Shown here piece after piece: positions 25,803-35,378 of a stretch of 64,000 nucleotides of DNA. The notes under the pieces are model-generated. The model did no database searches. It worked only from the letters and a program-made list of their open reading frames with translations, and was not told the DNA's origin. Positions within the stretch are counted from its first letter, which is position 1. Each line of letters opens with the position of its first letter. Both the position numbers and the translations under genes were made by a program. The stretch comes from an uncultured Verrucomicrobiota bacterium (GTDB taxonomy: Bacteria; Verrucomicrobiota; Verrucomicrobiia; Opitutales; Seribacteraceae): the NCBI GenBank assembly GCA_902612125.1, contig CACMBV010000001.1:163365-227364 (forward strand), read 5' to 3'.

Positions 25803-28598
25803 GTGAAAAATCTCTTTTGGTTTGTTTCACTTCTTTTCTATTTCTGGGCGCTCCAAGCCGAAGAAATAAAATATAATCATACAAGAGGGGACCAACTATT
25901 CACCCTTAAGATTGGTCCTCTGCTGCAAGAGAAATGTCTGTCTTGTCATTCCGAAAAGGAAGGCAAACTCAAGGGTGATCTCGATCTGTCATCATTAGAT
26001 GGAATGTTATTTGGTGGCGAAACTTCCAACAAGATTATTATACCTCACCAGCCTGATGAAAGCTTGCTAATTACTGCTATTCAATGGCAAGACCCGGATT
26101 ATGAAATGCCGCCCAAAGAAAATGACCGCCTTTCTGCTCAACAAATTTCATGGTTCAAGGAATGGATTGAGCTCGGGGCACCGTGGCCGGAAATAAATGT
26201 TCAGGAGAAAATTAAACTTGCAGAAAGAACCCAGATTAGAACCGAGGAGGGAATTATTGTTCCAAACTCAGGAGGTCTTTCGGATGACTGGACTTACAGA
26301 CGCTACAAGCCAGAAGACCTATGGGCTTTTCAACCTGTGAAAAAACCAAAGATTCCTGCATCTTTGAAAAACCCTATCGATTATTTTGTTGGGAAAAAAT
26401 TGAATGAAACCCAAATAAATCCTGCACAACCTGCAGGTTTTCGATCCTTAGTGAAAAGAGCATACCTTGATCTTCACGGATTGCCCCCTACCCCTTATCA
26501 AATTTACCAATTCCGGCTATCATGGGATAAAAACCCCGAAAAAGCCTGGGACAAACTTCTTGACCAATTAATAGAAAGTCAGCACTTCGGAGAACGCTCA
26601 GCCCAGCATTGGCTTGATGTCGCAAGATACGCTGATACTGCTGGTCTTTCCAACGATTATGAACGATCCAACATGTGGAGGTATCGGGACTATGTGGTTA
26701 GATCCTTTAATCAGGATAAACCTTATGACCGCTTTATAATTGAACAGATAGCCGGGGATGAGCTCTGGGAAAAACTGCCAAAAGACGAAAAAAATTCCGA
26801 ACTCCTAATCGCAACATCTTTTTTAAGAATGGGACCCTGGGATCCGGCCATGGTTCTGAAACCTGAGGCTCGTCAGCTTTATTTGGATGATGTGGTAAAT
26901 GCGGTAGGTCAAAGCTTCCTCAGTACAACTATGCGATGCTTCAAGTGTCATGACCATAAATTTGATCCCCTACCAACCAAGGACTACTATCGAATCTACT
27001 CTGTTTTTAGCCAAACGCAATTGGCTGAAAGACCTGCCGCATTTATCGCACAGGAAAACCTGAGAGGAATGAATGTCGGTAAACAGGCAACAGAAAGAAT
27101 GCTTTCGTTCGCAAAAATTAAATACAACGAACTTTATAACAAACAGGAGGAGGCAGCCAAAAAATGGTTTGCTGAACATGGCAAGAAATATCTCGATGAA
27201 AATAAACGTCGCAACCTGCCCGATGAGGAGAAACCCCCCCGTCATGTGGGTTTAACTCCAACCGAAACTGGCAGACTAAAGGTTCGTCGCCAAGATGACT
27301 GGATATGGACTCGTCGTCTTGAAAGGTACCAACCGCTCGCTCAAAGCGTTTACATTGGACCTGTACCTAAAAGTTTAAATTCGAGGAAGATGAGGATGCC
27401 AGACAAAATCCCTCAAGTTCCGGTTATACCTACAAAAATACTGACGGGTGGTGCATTGGATGCTCCCGGGGATTCGGTTACTCCGGGCGTACTAAGTGCA
27501 CTTGGGTTAGCGAGCTCTAAAGAGAAAGGAGATGCCTTTGCAATAACCAATAAAGCAAGCGGTCGAAGACTGCAGCTTGCTCAGTGGATCGCCCATCCCA
27601 AAAATCAATTGACTGCCCGTTCCATTGTTAACCGTGTTTGGCAAAGACATTTTGGTAAACCACTCGCAGGTAATCCAAACAATTTTGGAGCGAAAGGAAA
27701 AAAACCGACTCATCCTGACCTACTCGAATGGCTAGCCGCTGATTTCGTGGAAAATGGATGGAAATTCAAACGCCTGCACAAGTTAATCATGAGCTCCAAG
27801 ACTTATCGGATGGGCACGAATCACCCGAAGATAAAGAAACTCAAAAATATCGACCCCGAAAACCGCTTACTTGCCTACCGTGAACCACGGCGCCTTTCTG
27901 CAGAGGAACTAAGAGACTCCATGCTCGTTAGTTCCGGTGAACTGAACCGGGAAATCGGCGGTTTACCCATAATGCCCGAAATAAATATGGAAGTTGCCCT
28001 GCAACCAAGAATGATTCAATTCTCATTGGCCCCAGCTTACCAGCCGTCAAAATGGCAAAAAGAGCGCAATCGAAGAACCATTTATGCCTACAGAGTTCGG
28101 GGCCAACCGGATCCTTTTCTCGAGCTCTTCAATCAGCCAAACCCCAATGATTCGTGCGAAGAAAGAGTTTCTGAATCCGTCTCGCCTCAGGCTTTCAGCC
28201 TATTAAACAGCAGCTTAATGAATGACCGGGCAATCGCACTGGCCTTGAGGATAGAGAAGGAATTCAGTGACATTCATCTTCAGGTTAAAAGAGCGGTGCA
28301 ACTAGCCTACGGTCGAATACCTAATCCAGAAGAATGGGAAAGGCTAAAAAAATACCTAATAAAAATGGAAACATACCATCATTCTTCAAAACCTGAACCC
28401 TGTAAGTATCCAACTTCAATTACACGTTCATTGGTAGAAGAAAATACCGGTGACTCCTTTGAATATGAGGAAATTCTCCCCGTTTTTAAAGATTACCAAA
28501 GAGACAAAAAAGCTCATGAACTTGCTCCAGAAACACGAGCACTTTCTGATCTCTGTTTAGTTTTATTTAATTCCAATGAATACATTTATGTCTACTGA
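25803..28598 (+). CDS. DUF1549/DUF1553 protein with cytochrome c domain (PSCyt1)
   Basis: The 931-residue secreted protein starts with GTG at 25803, where the signal peptide begins. A planctomycete-type cytochrome c domain with CLSCH (Cys45-Cys48-His49) is followed by DUF1549 (about 185-400; FGERSAQHWLDVARYADT) and DUF1553 (about 590-880; RLQLAQWIAHPKNQLTARSI and RRLSAEELRDSML). A further CFKCH at Cys379-Cys382-His383 lies in DUF1549, as is typical. These proteins are paired with DUF1501 proteins and are thought to act at the cell surface, possibly in electron transfer during polysaccharide oxidation; the function is unproven. The DUF1501 gene overlaps its end by 23 bases. Confidence 0.93.
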   Translation: MKNLFWFVSLLFYFWALQAEEIKYNHTRGDQLFTLKIGPLLQEKCLSCHSEKEGKLKGDLDLSSLDGMLFGGETSNKIIIPHQPDESLLITAIQWQDPDYEMPPKENDRLSAQQISWFKEWIELGAPWPEINVQEKIKLAERTQIRTEEGIIVPNSGGLSDDWTYRRYKPEDLWAFQPVKKPKIPASLKNPIDYFVGKKLNETQINPAQPAGFRSLVKRAYLDLHGLPPTPYQIYQFRLSWDKNPEKAWDKLLDQLIESQHFGERSAQHWLDVARYADTAGLSNDYERSNMWRYRDYVVRSFNQDKPYDRFIIEQIAGDELWEKLPKDEKNSELLIATSFLRMGPWDPAMVLKPEARQLYLDDVVNAVGQSFLSTTMRCFKCHDHKFDPLPTKDYYRIYSVFSQTQLAERPAAFIAQENLRGMNVGKQATERMLSFAKIKYNELYNKQEEAAKKWFAEHGKKYLDENKRRNLPDEEKPPRHVGLTPTETGRLKVRRQDDWIWTRRLERYQPLAQSVYIGPVPKSLNSRKMRMPDKIPQVPVIPTKILTGGALDAPGDSVTPGVLSALGLASSKEKGDAFAITNKASGRRLQLAQWIAHPKNQLTARSIVNRVWQRHFGKPLAGNPNNFGAKGKKPTHPDLLEWLAADFVENGWKFKRLHKLIMSSKTYRMGTNHPKIKKLKNIDPENRLLAYREPRRLSAEELRDSMLVSSGELNREIGGLPIMPEINMEVALQPRMIQFSLAPAYQPSKWQKERNRRTIYAYRVRGQPDPFLELFNQPNPNDSCEERVSESVSPQAFSLLNSSLMNDRAIALALRIEKEFSDIHLQVKRAVQLAYGRIPNPEEWERLKKYLIKMETYHHSSKPEPCKYPTSITRSLVEENTGDSFEYEEILPVFKDYQRDKKAHELAPETRALSDLCLVLFNSNEYIYVY

Positions 28599-29991
28599 GA
28601 AGGATCATTCCATTTTCTTTCCATCCCTGGGCCGACGGGACTTTCTCTATGGAATGACTTCTTCTTTGGGGGCCTTGGCCATGACTGATATGATGGCAAA
28701 AGATGTGCCAGTTCAAGGCGCAAAAAAGCCGATGCATCAGCCAAAAGCAAAAAATATAATTATGCTCTTTATGGAGGGAGGCCCAAGCCAGGTGGATACC
28801 TTTGATCCTAAGCCTGCACTTAATAAACTTCACAAAGCCGAATCCAAAAGAACGGGTACTCTGGAATCAGGTCACAAATTCTTCGTCGGCAGCCCTTATG
28901 GTTCACGAAAAGTTGGAAAGTCCGGATTGGATATGAGTGATCAATGGGTACATCTACCAGAAGTTGCAGACGAGCTTTGTAATTATCGTGGTTGCTTCGC
29001 CGAATCCCTTAATCACCCTGAAGCTCTTTTTCACATGAACACAGGCAGTCGTCTTGGAGGTGATCCCTCTATTGGAGCATGGGCAAATTACGGTCTAGGT
29101 TCGGTAAATCAAAACTTACCCGGTTATGTGGTCATGACTGAACTTGCCCTACCGCAGGGAGGTTCCAGGAATTGGTCCAATGGCTTCCTACCCGGACAAT
29201 ACCAGGGAACAAGACTCCGTCCGACCGGTTCGCCCATTCTCGATTTACACGGGCCTGCTCATAAGAACCGTTCACATCAGCGGCAGGCATTGGACGAACT
29301 TTCATTCCTCAATGAGATGCATGGTAAGAAACATCCTTATCACAAGGACCTGGAAACCCGCATGCAAAGCTATGAACTGGCTTATCGTATGCAGATGGAA
29401 GTACCCGGAGTAATTGATTTGAAGCGGGAGTCAGAAAAAACAAAAGAGGCTTACGGTCTCAATCAGAAAGAAACGGCAGAATTTGGAAAACAGTGTCTCA
29501 TGGCCCGTCGACTGGTAGAAAAGGGAGTGCGTTTCGTTCAAATTTTTTCGGGCGGTTGGGACAGTCACGATTATTTGGAACGAGCTCATGCTGCCCGTAT
29601 ACACAGCGTTGACAAACCAATGACCGCACTGATCAAGGATTTAAAATCCAGGGGTATGCTCAAGGATACACTTGTACTTTGGTTGGGTGAATTTGGCAGA
29701 ACGCCCGATAATAATCGTCGCGGAGGCGTTTACGCTATTGGCCGGGGACATAACAACAAAGCCATGACCATCATTATGGCCGGTGGTGGGGTCAAAGCGG
29801 GTACCATTGTGGGCGGAACTGATGAAATCGGAGCGGAAGCAGTGGAGGTTGCCCACCCTATCCGTGACTTTCATGTAACCCTCCTGCATTTGCTTGGTTT
29901 GGACGATAATAAACTGACTTACTTTCACGGAGGCAGATACAAGCAACTCAGTCAATTTGGGGGGCAGGTAATTAAAGAACTAGTCGCCTGA
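28576..29991 (+). CDS. DUF1501 domain protein, Tat-exported
   Basis: A 471-residue protein of the alkaline-phosphatase-like superfamily. The twin-arginine leader is GRRDFLYGMTSSLGALA (about residues 19-35). Conserved blocks are NIIMLFMEGGPSQVDTFDPKP, SHDYLERAHAARIHSVDKP, VLWLGEFGRTPDNNRRGG and the final HPIRDFHVTLLHLLGLDD. It is the regular partner of DUF1549/DUF1553 proteins and overlaps that gene by 23 bases, giving translational coupling; an ATG at 28588 is an alternative start. Precise function is unknown. Confidence 0.93.
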   Translation: MNTFMSTEKDHSIFFPSLGRRDFLYGMTSSLGALAMTDMMAKDVPVQGAKKPMHQPKAKNIIMLFMEGGPSQVDTFDPKPALNKLHKAESKRTGTLESGHKFFVGSPYGSRKVGKSGLDMSDQWVHLPEVADELCNYRGCFAESLNHPEALFHMNTGSRLGGDPSIGAWANYGLGSVNQNLPGYVVMTELALPQGGSRNWSNGFLPGQYQGTRLRPTGSPILDLHGPAHKNRSHQRQALDELSFLNEMHGKKHPYHKDLETRMQSYELAYRMQMEVPGVIDLKRESEKTKEAYGLNQKETAEFGKQCLMARRLVEKGVRFVQIFSGGWDSHDYLERAHAARIHSVDKPMTALIKDLKSRGMLKDTLVLWLGEFGRTPDNNRRGGVYAIGRGHNNKAMTIIMAGGGVKAGTIVGGTDEIGAEAVEVAHPIRDFHVTLLHLLGLDDNKLTYFHGGRYKQLSQFGGQVIKELVA

Positions 29992-30006
29992 TTTTTTATA
30001 TTGCCG

Positions 30007-30189
30007 ATGATTAGAATAATCATGGCAGTTCCATTGCTTGGATTGACAGGTTTCTGCGTCTATGGATTTCTTGCAACCTACGAGCTTAAAGAATCCCTGG
30101 AGCGACTATCATGGCAATGCTTGTATGGAATTCTTGGCCTGTTATTCTCACTGGCATTTCTTTTCGTTCTCAAACCAAGGAGAAAATAA
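30007..30189 (+). CDS. Small two-helix membrane protein
   Basis: A 60-residue product from the ATG at 30007 (a TTG at 30001 adds two residues). Two hydrophobic segments (about 4-22 and 37-55) are separated by a charged loop (TYELKESLERLSW), and the C-terminus ends in a basic cluster KPRRK. No family is recognised. It fills the 200-base space between the DUF1501 gene and the sulfatase at 30202 with short gaps on both sides, so it is likely part of the operon. Confidence 0.6.
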   Translation: MIRIIMAVPLLGLTGFCVYGFLATYELKESLERLSWQCLYGILGLLFSLAFLFVLKPRRK

Positions 30190-30201
30190 ATTAAATCTAT
30201 C

Positions 30202-31875
30202 ATGAAGCTCTCTATACTGCTAAATCTGCAGACCATTCTTATACTGTCCGTTACCCACGCCAAAAAACCAAATATCCTCTTCATTATGTCGGATGATCAC
30301 GCCGCCCATGCCATCTCCGCTTACGGAGGTCGTCTGGCCAAGATTGCTCCAACCCCCAACTTGGATCGTCTGGCTGAAGAAGGGGCTCTTTTTGAAAATG
30401 TATTTTGCACCAACTCCATTTGCTCTCCATCACGGGCCTGCGTCCTTACGGGTCAGTATAATCATACCAATGGAGCGGTCGACTTGGGTGGAAGAGTATT
30501 ACCCGGTGAACAAATGTTACCTATTCAAATGAAAAAAGCTGGCTATGAAACAGCAATGATCGGCAAGTGGCACCTTAAGGTTGAGCCCAAAGATTTTGAT
30601 TATTACTGTGTCCTTCCCGGACAGGGAAAATATCACGGCCCATCCTTTCGAATCCGCGGAGATAAACCATGGGGAAAAAACCTGATTGAATTCCCCGAAA
30701 AACACTCCACGGATGCAATCACTGACCTTACTCTTGAGTGGCTAAAAAGCCGAAAGGATGAAAAACCTTTCTTTTTAATGCATCACTACAAGGCACCGCA
30801 TGATTATTTTGAAAATGCTGACCGGTATGAATCCTACCTGGCGGATATAGATATTCCAGAACCTGACACCCTATGGAAAAGAGATTCAAAATTTGGTTCG
30901 CTTGCCACCCGTGGTCATAACGACGAACTCATCCCTCACATTGGAACCTCTATTGGGAACCGGAACCCAAGAAGGTCTTACCTTCGCGATTTACCCGATC
31001 GTTTTCCAAATGAATTCCCCAAAAACTATGATCCCCAAAACTTCTCCGATAAAGAAAATACCCGTTTAGCTTACAATGCTTATTTGAAAAAATTTCTCCG
31101 ATGCGTGAAGGGAATCGATGACAACCTCGGGCGGTTATTTGCACACCTGGAAGCAGCCGGGCAGTTGGACAACACCCTCATCGTATACACCGCAGATCAG
31201 GGATTCATGCTGGGCGAACATGACTTCCAGGACAAACGCTGGATGTATGAGGAATCCATGCGAATGCCATTTTTGGTTCGATACCCCAAGACCATCAAGC
31301 CAGCCCAAAACTTCGATACAATCATTGAGAATGTAGATTTTGCTCCCACCCTGCTTGATTTTGCTGGAGGTCTCATTCCACAGTCCGTGCAGGGAAAGTC
31401 ATTTAAATCCATTCTTGAAAGTGGGAAGGAACCAAAAAACTGGAAGAAAGTTGCCTATTACAGGTACTGGATGCACATGGCTCATCATGATAATCCCGCC
31501 CATATTGGAATGAGAACAAAACGATACAAATTGATCTACTTTTATGGGTGCAATTATCAGGGAGAATATCAGACACCTGCTGGGTGGGAATTATACGATA
31601 TGGTCAAGGATCCAGGCGAAACAAAAAATCTTTATGATGACCCCAAACATGCCAAACTGGTTAATTCCCTGAAACAATGGTTTGCTAAACTTCGCAAGAA
31701 AGTTGGAGATGATGGTTCCCACTATCCAGCTTGCGAAAAAATTGTTCAGGAATTTTGGGACTACAGTGATGCGGACAGGAAGAGAGCTGTGGCAATTTCA
31801 AACGAATATTCAAAAAGAAGAAAATCGGAACTCGCGGAGGGACTTTACAATCCCAAGACCTCAGGTAAGCCCTGA
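30202..31875 (+). CDS. Secreted sulfatase, GlcNAc-6-sulfatase-like
   Basis: A 557-residue type I sulfatase with a signal peptide ending near Ala20. Metal site MSDDHAAHAISAYGG, formylglycine motif CSPSR (Cys74), IGKWHLK, and a DQGFMLGEHDF second metal site (Asp-Gln instead of Asp-Asn). These features and GWELYDMVKDPGETKNLYDD resemble the N-acetylglucosamine-6-sulfatase/choline-sulfatase side of the family; substrate not provable. It opens the run of eight sulfatases and follows the small membrane protein by 12 bases. Confidence 0.93.
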   Translation: MKLSILLNLQTILILSVTHAKKPNILFIMSDDHAAHAISAYGGRLAKIAPTPNLDRLAEEGALFENVFCTNSICSPSRACVLTGQYNHTNGAVDLGGRVLPGEQMLPIQMKKAGYETAMIGKWHLKVEPKDFDYYCVLPGQGKYHGPSFRIRGDKPWGKNLIEFPEKHSTDAITDLTLEWLKSRKDEKPFFLMHHYKAPHDYFENADRYESYLADIDIPEPDTLWKRDSKFGSLATRGHNDELIPHIGTSIGNRNPRRSYLRDLPDRFPNEFPKNYDPQNFSDKENTRLAYNAYLKKFLRCVKGIDDNLGRLFAHLEAAGQLDNTLIVYTADQGFMLGEHDFQDKRWMYEESMRMPFLVRYPKTIKPAQNFDTIIENVDFAPTLLDFAGGLIPQSVQGKSFKSILESGKEPKNWKKVAYYRYWMHMAHHDNPAHIGMRTKRYKLIYFYGCNYQGEYQTPAGWELYDMVKDPGETKNLYDDPKHAKLVNSLKQWFAKLRKKVGDDGSHYPACEKIVQEFWDYSDADRKRAVAISNEYSKRRKSELAEGLYNPKTSGKP

Positions 31876-31907
31876 TCCCCCAAACCAAAACTAACCTTTT
31901 ACTTAGT

Positions 31908-31947
31908 CTATCTTTCGATTGACGATTCACAGTCAATAGGAAGATAG
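31908..31947 (+). repeat. Long hairpin just upstream of a sulfatase start
   Basis: Two 16-base arms (31908-31923 and 31932-31947) are inverted copies with 14 Watson-Crick pairs, one G-U pair and one mismatch, around an 8-base loop. No T-tract follows on either strand, so it is not a classic terminator. It ends 11 bases before the ATG at 31959 and could be an operator or an mRNA element that controls translation of that sulfatase. Confidence 0.6.
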
Positions 31948-31958
31948 TTGGCCTTCTT

Positions 31959-33521
31959 ATGAAATTCATAAACCTCTTCATCCTGCCTTTAATGCTATTC
32001 CTTTTCATTTCCTTAACCGTAAATGGAAAAAAGCAACCCAACCTGATTGTTTACATGATTGATGATTTAGGCTGGAATCAGATTAGTGCACAGCAGGCGA
32101 CCATGGGCACTCATACCGGTTCCTTCATCACCCCTAATATTGAAAAGATTGCCAATCTTGGCCTAAGCTTTACTCATGCCTACACCCAACCAAATTGTGC
32201 ACCATCACGGGCTGCAATGCTCACAGGTCAATATCCCGCCCGAATCAATAATGGGGTCTACATTGTTGGAAACCTGAACCGAAACAAGAAGCCGGGCATC
32301 ACCAAGGAGCAGGCTCAATTCACAGGTCCAAGCCAAAGACAGGATGTGGCCGGTGATGCGGTGACCATTGCGGAAGCTTTGAAAAAAAATGGTTATAACA
32401 CCGCTCACATTGGGAAATATCATGTGGGAGGGCATTCCGGCAAAGCAACCATGCCTGAAAACCAGGGTTTTGATATCAACATCGGTGGATACACGCAGGG
32501 ACATCAGCCCACATGTTTTTCCAAGAGCGGAAAGGATGGTTGGCAATTTGCGAGACTCGGCAGGGGCGACTTTGACCATTTTGGTGAACCTTACTCTGAG
32601 ACTTATGTGAAAAAATATGGAATCCCCAATTCACAGGTGGGTAAACCCAAGCATGTCTGCGATGCCCTAGCGGATGCGATGGAGGAAACCGTTCAAATAC
32701 TTGCCGCCAAATCAGAACCTTTCTATCTGCAACTTCATGCTTATGCGGTACATGGGCCGGTTCAATCCAGACCGGACTTGAAAGAAGCCGCAGAGGCAAG
32801 AGGTTCAAAACAAACAAACCTTGCGGGGTTCATCTCAGGCATGGATGCAGTTCTTGGAAGGCTCCTGGAATCCCTAGAAGACCCGAATCAAAATGGTGAC
32901 ACCGGTGACAGCATCGCAAAAAATACCTTGATTTTGTTTACTTCGGACAACGGGGGGACCCATGGTGACAACCTGCCCTTGCGTGGAGTTAAAGGAATGT
33001 TTACGGAAGGAGGAATACGGGTGCCACTAATTGCTTACTGGCCGGGTGTTATTCCCGCCAACACCATCACAGACAGAATGGTTCACGGAATCGATTTCTA
33101 TCCTACATTATTAGAAATCGCAGGAAATGCCTGGCTTCCTCCTGTCAAAAAACATCCTTTAGATGGGGAGTCATTTGCCATGTCCTTATATAATCCGCGA
33201 AGCCAAGGTAAACGTTCGCCCATCTTTTATTTATTCCCCGGTTACATGGATGTACGTGCCCAGCCCTGCGTTGTTACAATCGATGAAGTCGGAGGTAAAA
33301 GGTATAAATTACTCTATTTCTATGAAGCCGATGAATGGGAGCTCTACAACCTCACCGACGACATCGGGGAGAAAACGAATCTTGCCAAAGATATGCCAGA
33401 TGTCTCTGCCAGCCTATCCAGGAAAATTCAGTCCTGGCTTTCTCAAAAGCATCCGACCTGGCAGCCAAAATTCCCGATCAGTAAAAAAAACGCCACTCCG
33501 GCACTCCCGCGATTCCTCTGA
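31959..33521 (+). CDS. Secreted sulfatase, arylsulfatase A/B-like
   Basis: The 520-residue sulfatase has a strongly hydrophobic signal peptide (about 1-23), the metal site MIDDLGWNQISAQ, formylglycine motif CAPSR (Cys80), IGKYHVGG (Tyr for the usual Trp) and FTSDNGGTHGDN. ELYNLTDDIGEKTNLAKD closes the C-terminal subdomain. The segment ITKEQAQFTGPSQRQDVAGDA is an insertion relative to short arylsulfatases. Start is the ATG at 31959, directly after a long hairpin. It lies in the sulfatase run between the 30202 and 33864 enzymes. Confidence 0.93.
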   Translation: MKFINLFILPLMLFLFISLTVNGKKQPNLIVYMIDDLGWNQISAQQATMGTHTGSFITPNIEKIANLGLSFTHAYTQPNCAPSRAAMLTGQYPARINNGVYIVGNLNRNKKPGITKEQAQFTGPSQRQDVAGDAVTIAEALKKNGYNTAHIGKYHVGGHSGKATMPENQGFDINIGGYTQGHQPTCFSKSGKDGWQFARLGRGDFDHFGEPYSETYVKKYGIPNSQVGKPKHVCDALADAMEETVQILAAKSEPFYLQLHAYAVHGPVQSRPDLKEAAEARGSKQTNLAGFISGMDAVLGRLLESLEDPNQNGDTGDSIAKNTLILFTSDNGGTHGDNLPLRGVKGMFTEGGIRVPLIAYWPGVIPANTITDRMVHGIDFYPTLLEIAGNAWLPPVKKHPLDGESFAMSLYNPRSQGKRSPIFYLFPGYMDVRAQPCVVTIDEVGGKRYKLLYFYEADEWELYNLTDDIGEKTNLAKDMPDVSASLSRKIQSWLSQKHPTWQPKFPISKKNATPALPRFL

Positions 33522-33863
33522 AGTTAACTGTAGATTGCCCATTAAGGTAATCATTATTCTGAAGTTTATTTTTTTGGAAGTAGCCATTTACATTTTACAT
33601 TTTCAAGTGATGATGTGGTCCAATTTTGTTCCAGATAGGTTGTTTGTTCATATAATTTACCACGAGATATCAAACAAGTACTTCAAGCCAGGCAGGATGG
33701 TCAAAACCTAGCTCACGCTCAATTTTTTCAAAAAGACTGAACCTCCAAAGGGAGGTCTTTGATAAAACATTATTAGTCTTAGCCCACTTTTGAGTTGGGT
33801 AAGTCCGGGTGTTTTGTTTCTCTTAATTCTCGCCTTAAGACCCATAATCTAAGTCCCTTCCTA
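33522..33863. other. 342-base intergenic gap with a weak hairpin
   Basis: The largest gap inside the sulfatase run. A six-pair hairpin (ACCTCC and GGAGGT, 33741-33756) lies in it; its T-rich side faces the minus strand, so it is not a good terminator for the plus-strand genes. No open frame is convincing. A separate promoter for the downstream sulfatases could sit here. Confidence 0.4.
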
Positions 33864-35366
33864 ATGATCTTTTTGACTCGAATCAGATGCTTTTGCTTAG
33901 CTCCAATAATTTTCTTCTACCTGAAGGCGTCAGAAAAACCCAACATTGTTTTTCTTCTTTCCGATGATCAGAGCACTTATTCTCTAGGTTGCTATGGTAA
34001 CCAGGATGTAAAGAGCCCACAGCTCGACCGCCTTGCTGATGAGGGCATGGTGTTCGACCGACATTACGACACCACTGCTATCTGCATGGCCTCCAGAGCC
34101 TCAGTTATGACTGGTATGTATGAATACAAACATGGAACTAATTTTGGCCATGGTGATATGATACGGAAGACCTGGGAAAACACTTATCCTGTAATCTTAC
34201 GAAGAAACGGTTACCGAACCGCTTTTGCCGGAAAGTTTGGGTTTGATCTAAGAGAGGAACCAAATGGAAAAAGACTTCCTTTGCCGGAAAAAGATTTTGA
34301 TATGTGGGGAGGAGGACCGGGGCAAACGAACTATTCCACGATAAAAAATGAATCGATGAAGCATTATGCCAAAGACTATCCTCACTCCACCCGTTCCTAT
34401 GGTGCTTTTGGACGAGATTTTATTCTCAAATCTGTGAAATCGAATAAGCCTTTTTGTTTATCAATCAGTTTCAAGGCACCTCATAAACCAGCCACACCTG
34501 ATCCATTAGACGATGATATTTATAAAGATCAAAAATTTCAAAAACCTGCCAACTACGGGCGTAAATTTGGTGAACACTTTTCCAAGCAAAGCAAGCAGGA
34601 CCGACAATATGAGCGGTTTCATTCCTGGAATTATTCAGACAAATACAATGAGGTCATGGCAATCTATCATCAACAAATCTTCGCCATTGATGTGGCCGTG
34701 GGAATGATTAGGGAAGCCTTGAAGGAAAGTGGCACCGATCAAAATACCGTTATCATCTACACATCTGACAATGGTTTTTTCTGTGGTTCACACGGGTACG
34801 GATCCAAGGTTTTACCCTATGAAGAATCCTCCCGAGTTCCATTGATCATCTATGACCCTCGAAACAAAAATTCATGGAAAAAACTCCGCACATCTGCATT
34901 AACCGGTAATGTTGATTTCGCACCCACGATTTTAACATTAGCCGGTCTGCCAGTCCCCCCAAATATGGATGGGAAAGATTTAATGTCCGTTTACGATGAC
35001 CCAAAATCCTCTCTCCATCATTCTCTTCCTCTAATTAATGTCTGGGGAAAGGCACCCACCCATGCCCTGGGCGTGGTGACGGAAGAGATGAAATATCTCT
35101 ACTGGGGATATGCGGCGAAAGGATTCAAGTCCACCCATGAACTTTATGACCTCAAAAAAGATCCTCTTGAGCTGACAAATCAATTCTCCTCGTCCGATTA
35201 TACAAAAGCCCGTAAGAAGATGCAGAAATTATATGACCAGCACTTGACTCATTGGAAAGTAAATGCAGTTGCCTACCATGATTACCAGAAATTCGGTATG
35301 ATCTTTGACCGAAAACTAAAGTGGGAAGAAAAGGCAAAACGGGCTCAGAACTTTTCCTCCGAATAA
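33864..35366 (+). CDS. Secreted sulfatase, heparan N-sulfatase-like
   Basis: A 500-residue enzyme from the ATG at 33864; the frame continues upstream to a TTG at 33795, but the signal peptide (IRCFCLAPIIFFYLKAS) fits the ATG. Metal site LSDDQSTYSLGCYGN, formylglycine motif CMASR (Cys74, the Ala variant of C-x-P/A-S-R), and YTSDNGFFCGSHGYGSK. The usual GKWH is GKFG, so the active-site histidine at that place is missing. ELYDLKKDPLELTNQF ends the fold. The pattern is nearest to N-sulfoglucosamine sulfohydrolases in my judgement. Next gene follows after 12 bases. Confidence 0.92.
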   Translation: MIFLTRIRCFCLAPIIFFYLKASEKPNIVFLLSDDQSTYSLGCYGNQDVKSPQLDRLADEGMVFDRHYDTTAICMASRASVMTGMYEYKHGTNFGHGDMIRKTWENTYPVILRRNGYRTAFAGKFGFDLREEPNGKRLPLPEKDFDMWGGGPGQTNYSTIKNESMKHYAKDYPHSTRSYGAFGRDFILKSVKSNKPFCLSISFKAPHKPATPDPLDDDIYKDQKFQKPANYGRKFGEHFSKQSKQDRQYERFHSWNYSDKYNEVMAIYHQQIFAIDVAVGMIREALKESGTDQNTVIIYTSDNGFFCGSHGYGSKVLPYEESSRVPLIIYDPRNKNSWKKLRTSALTGNVDFAPTILTLAGLPVPPNMDGKDLMSVYDDPKSSLHHSLPLINVWGKAPTHALGVVTEEMKYLYWGYAAKGFKSTHELYDLKKDPLELTNQFSSSDYTKARKKMQKLYDQHLTHWKVNAVAYHDYQKFGMIFDRKLKWEEKAKRAQNFSSE

Positions 35367-35378
35367 AAACTTAATAAG

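Noticed and set aside
33163..33711. Long plus-strand open frame overlapping the end of a sulfatase
   Set aside because: Most of it is another frame of the sulfatase at 31959-33521; the remaining part has no start signal or recognisable protein character.
33741..33756. Rho-independent terminator for the 31959 sulfatase
   Set aside because: The six-pair stem is not followed by a T-tract on the plus strand.
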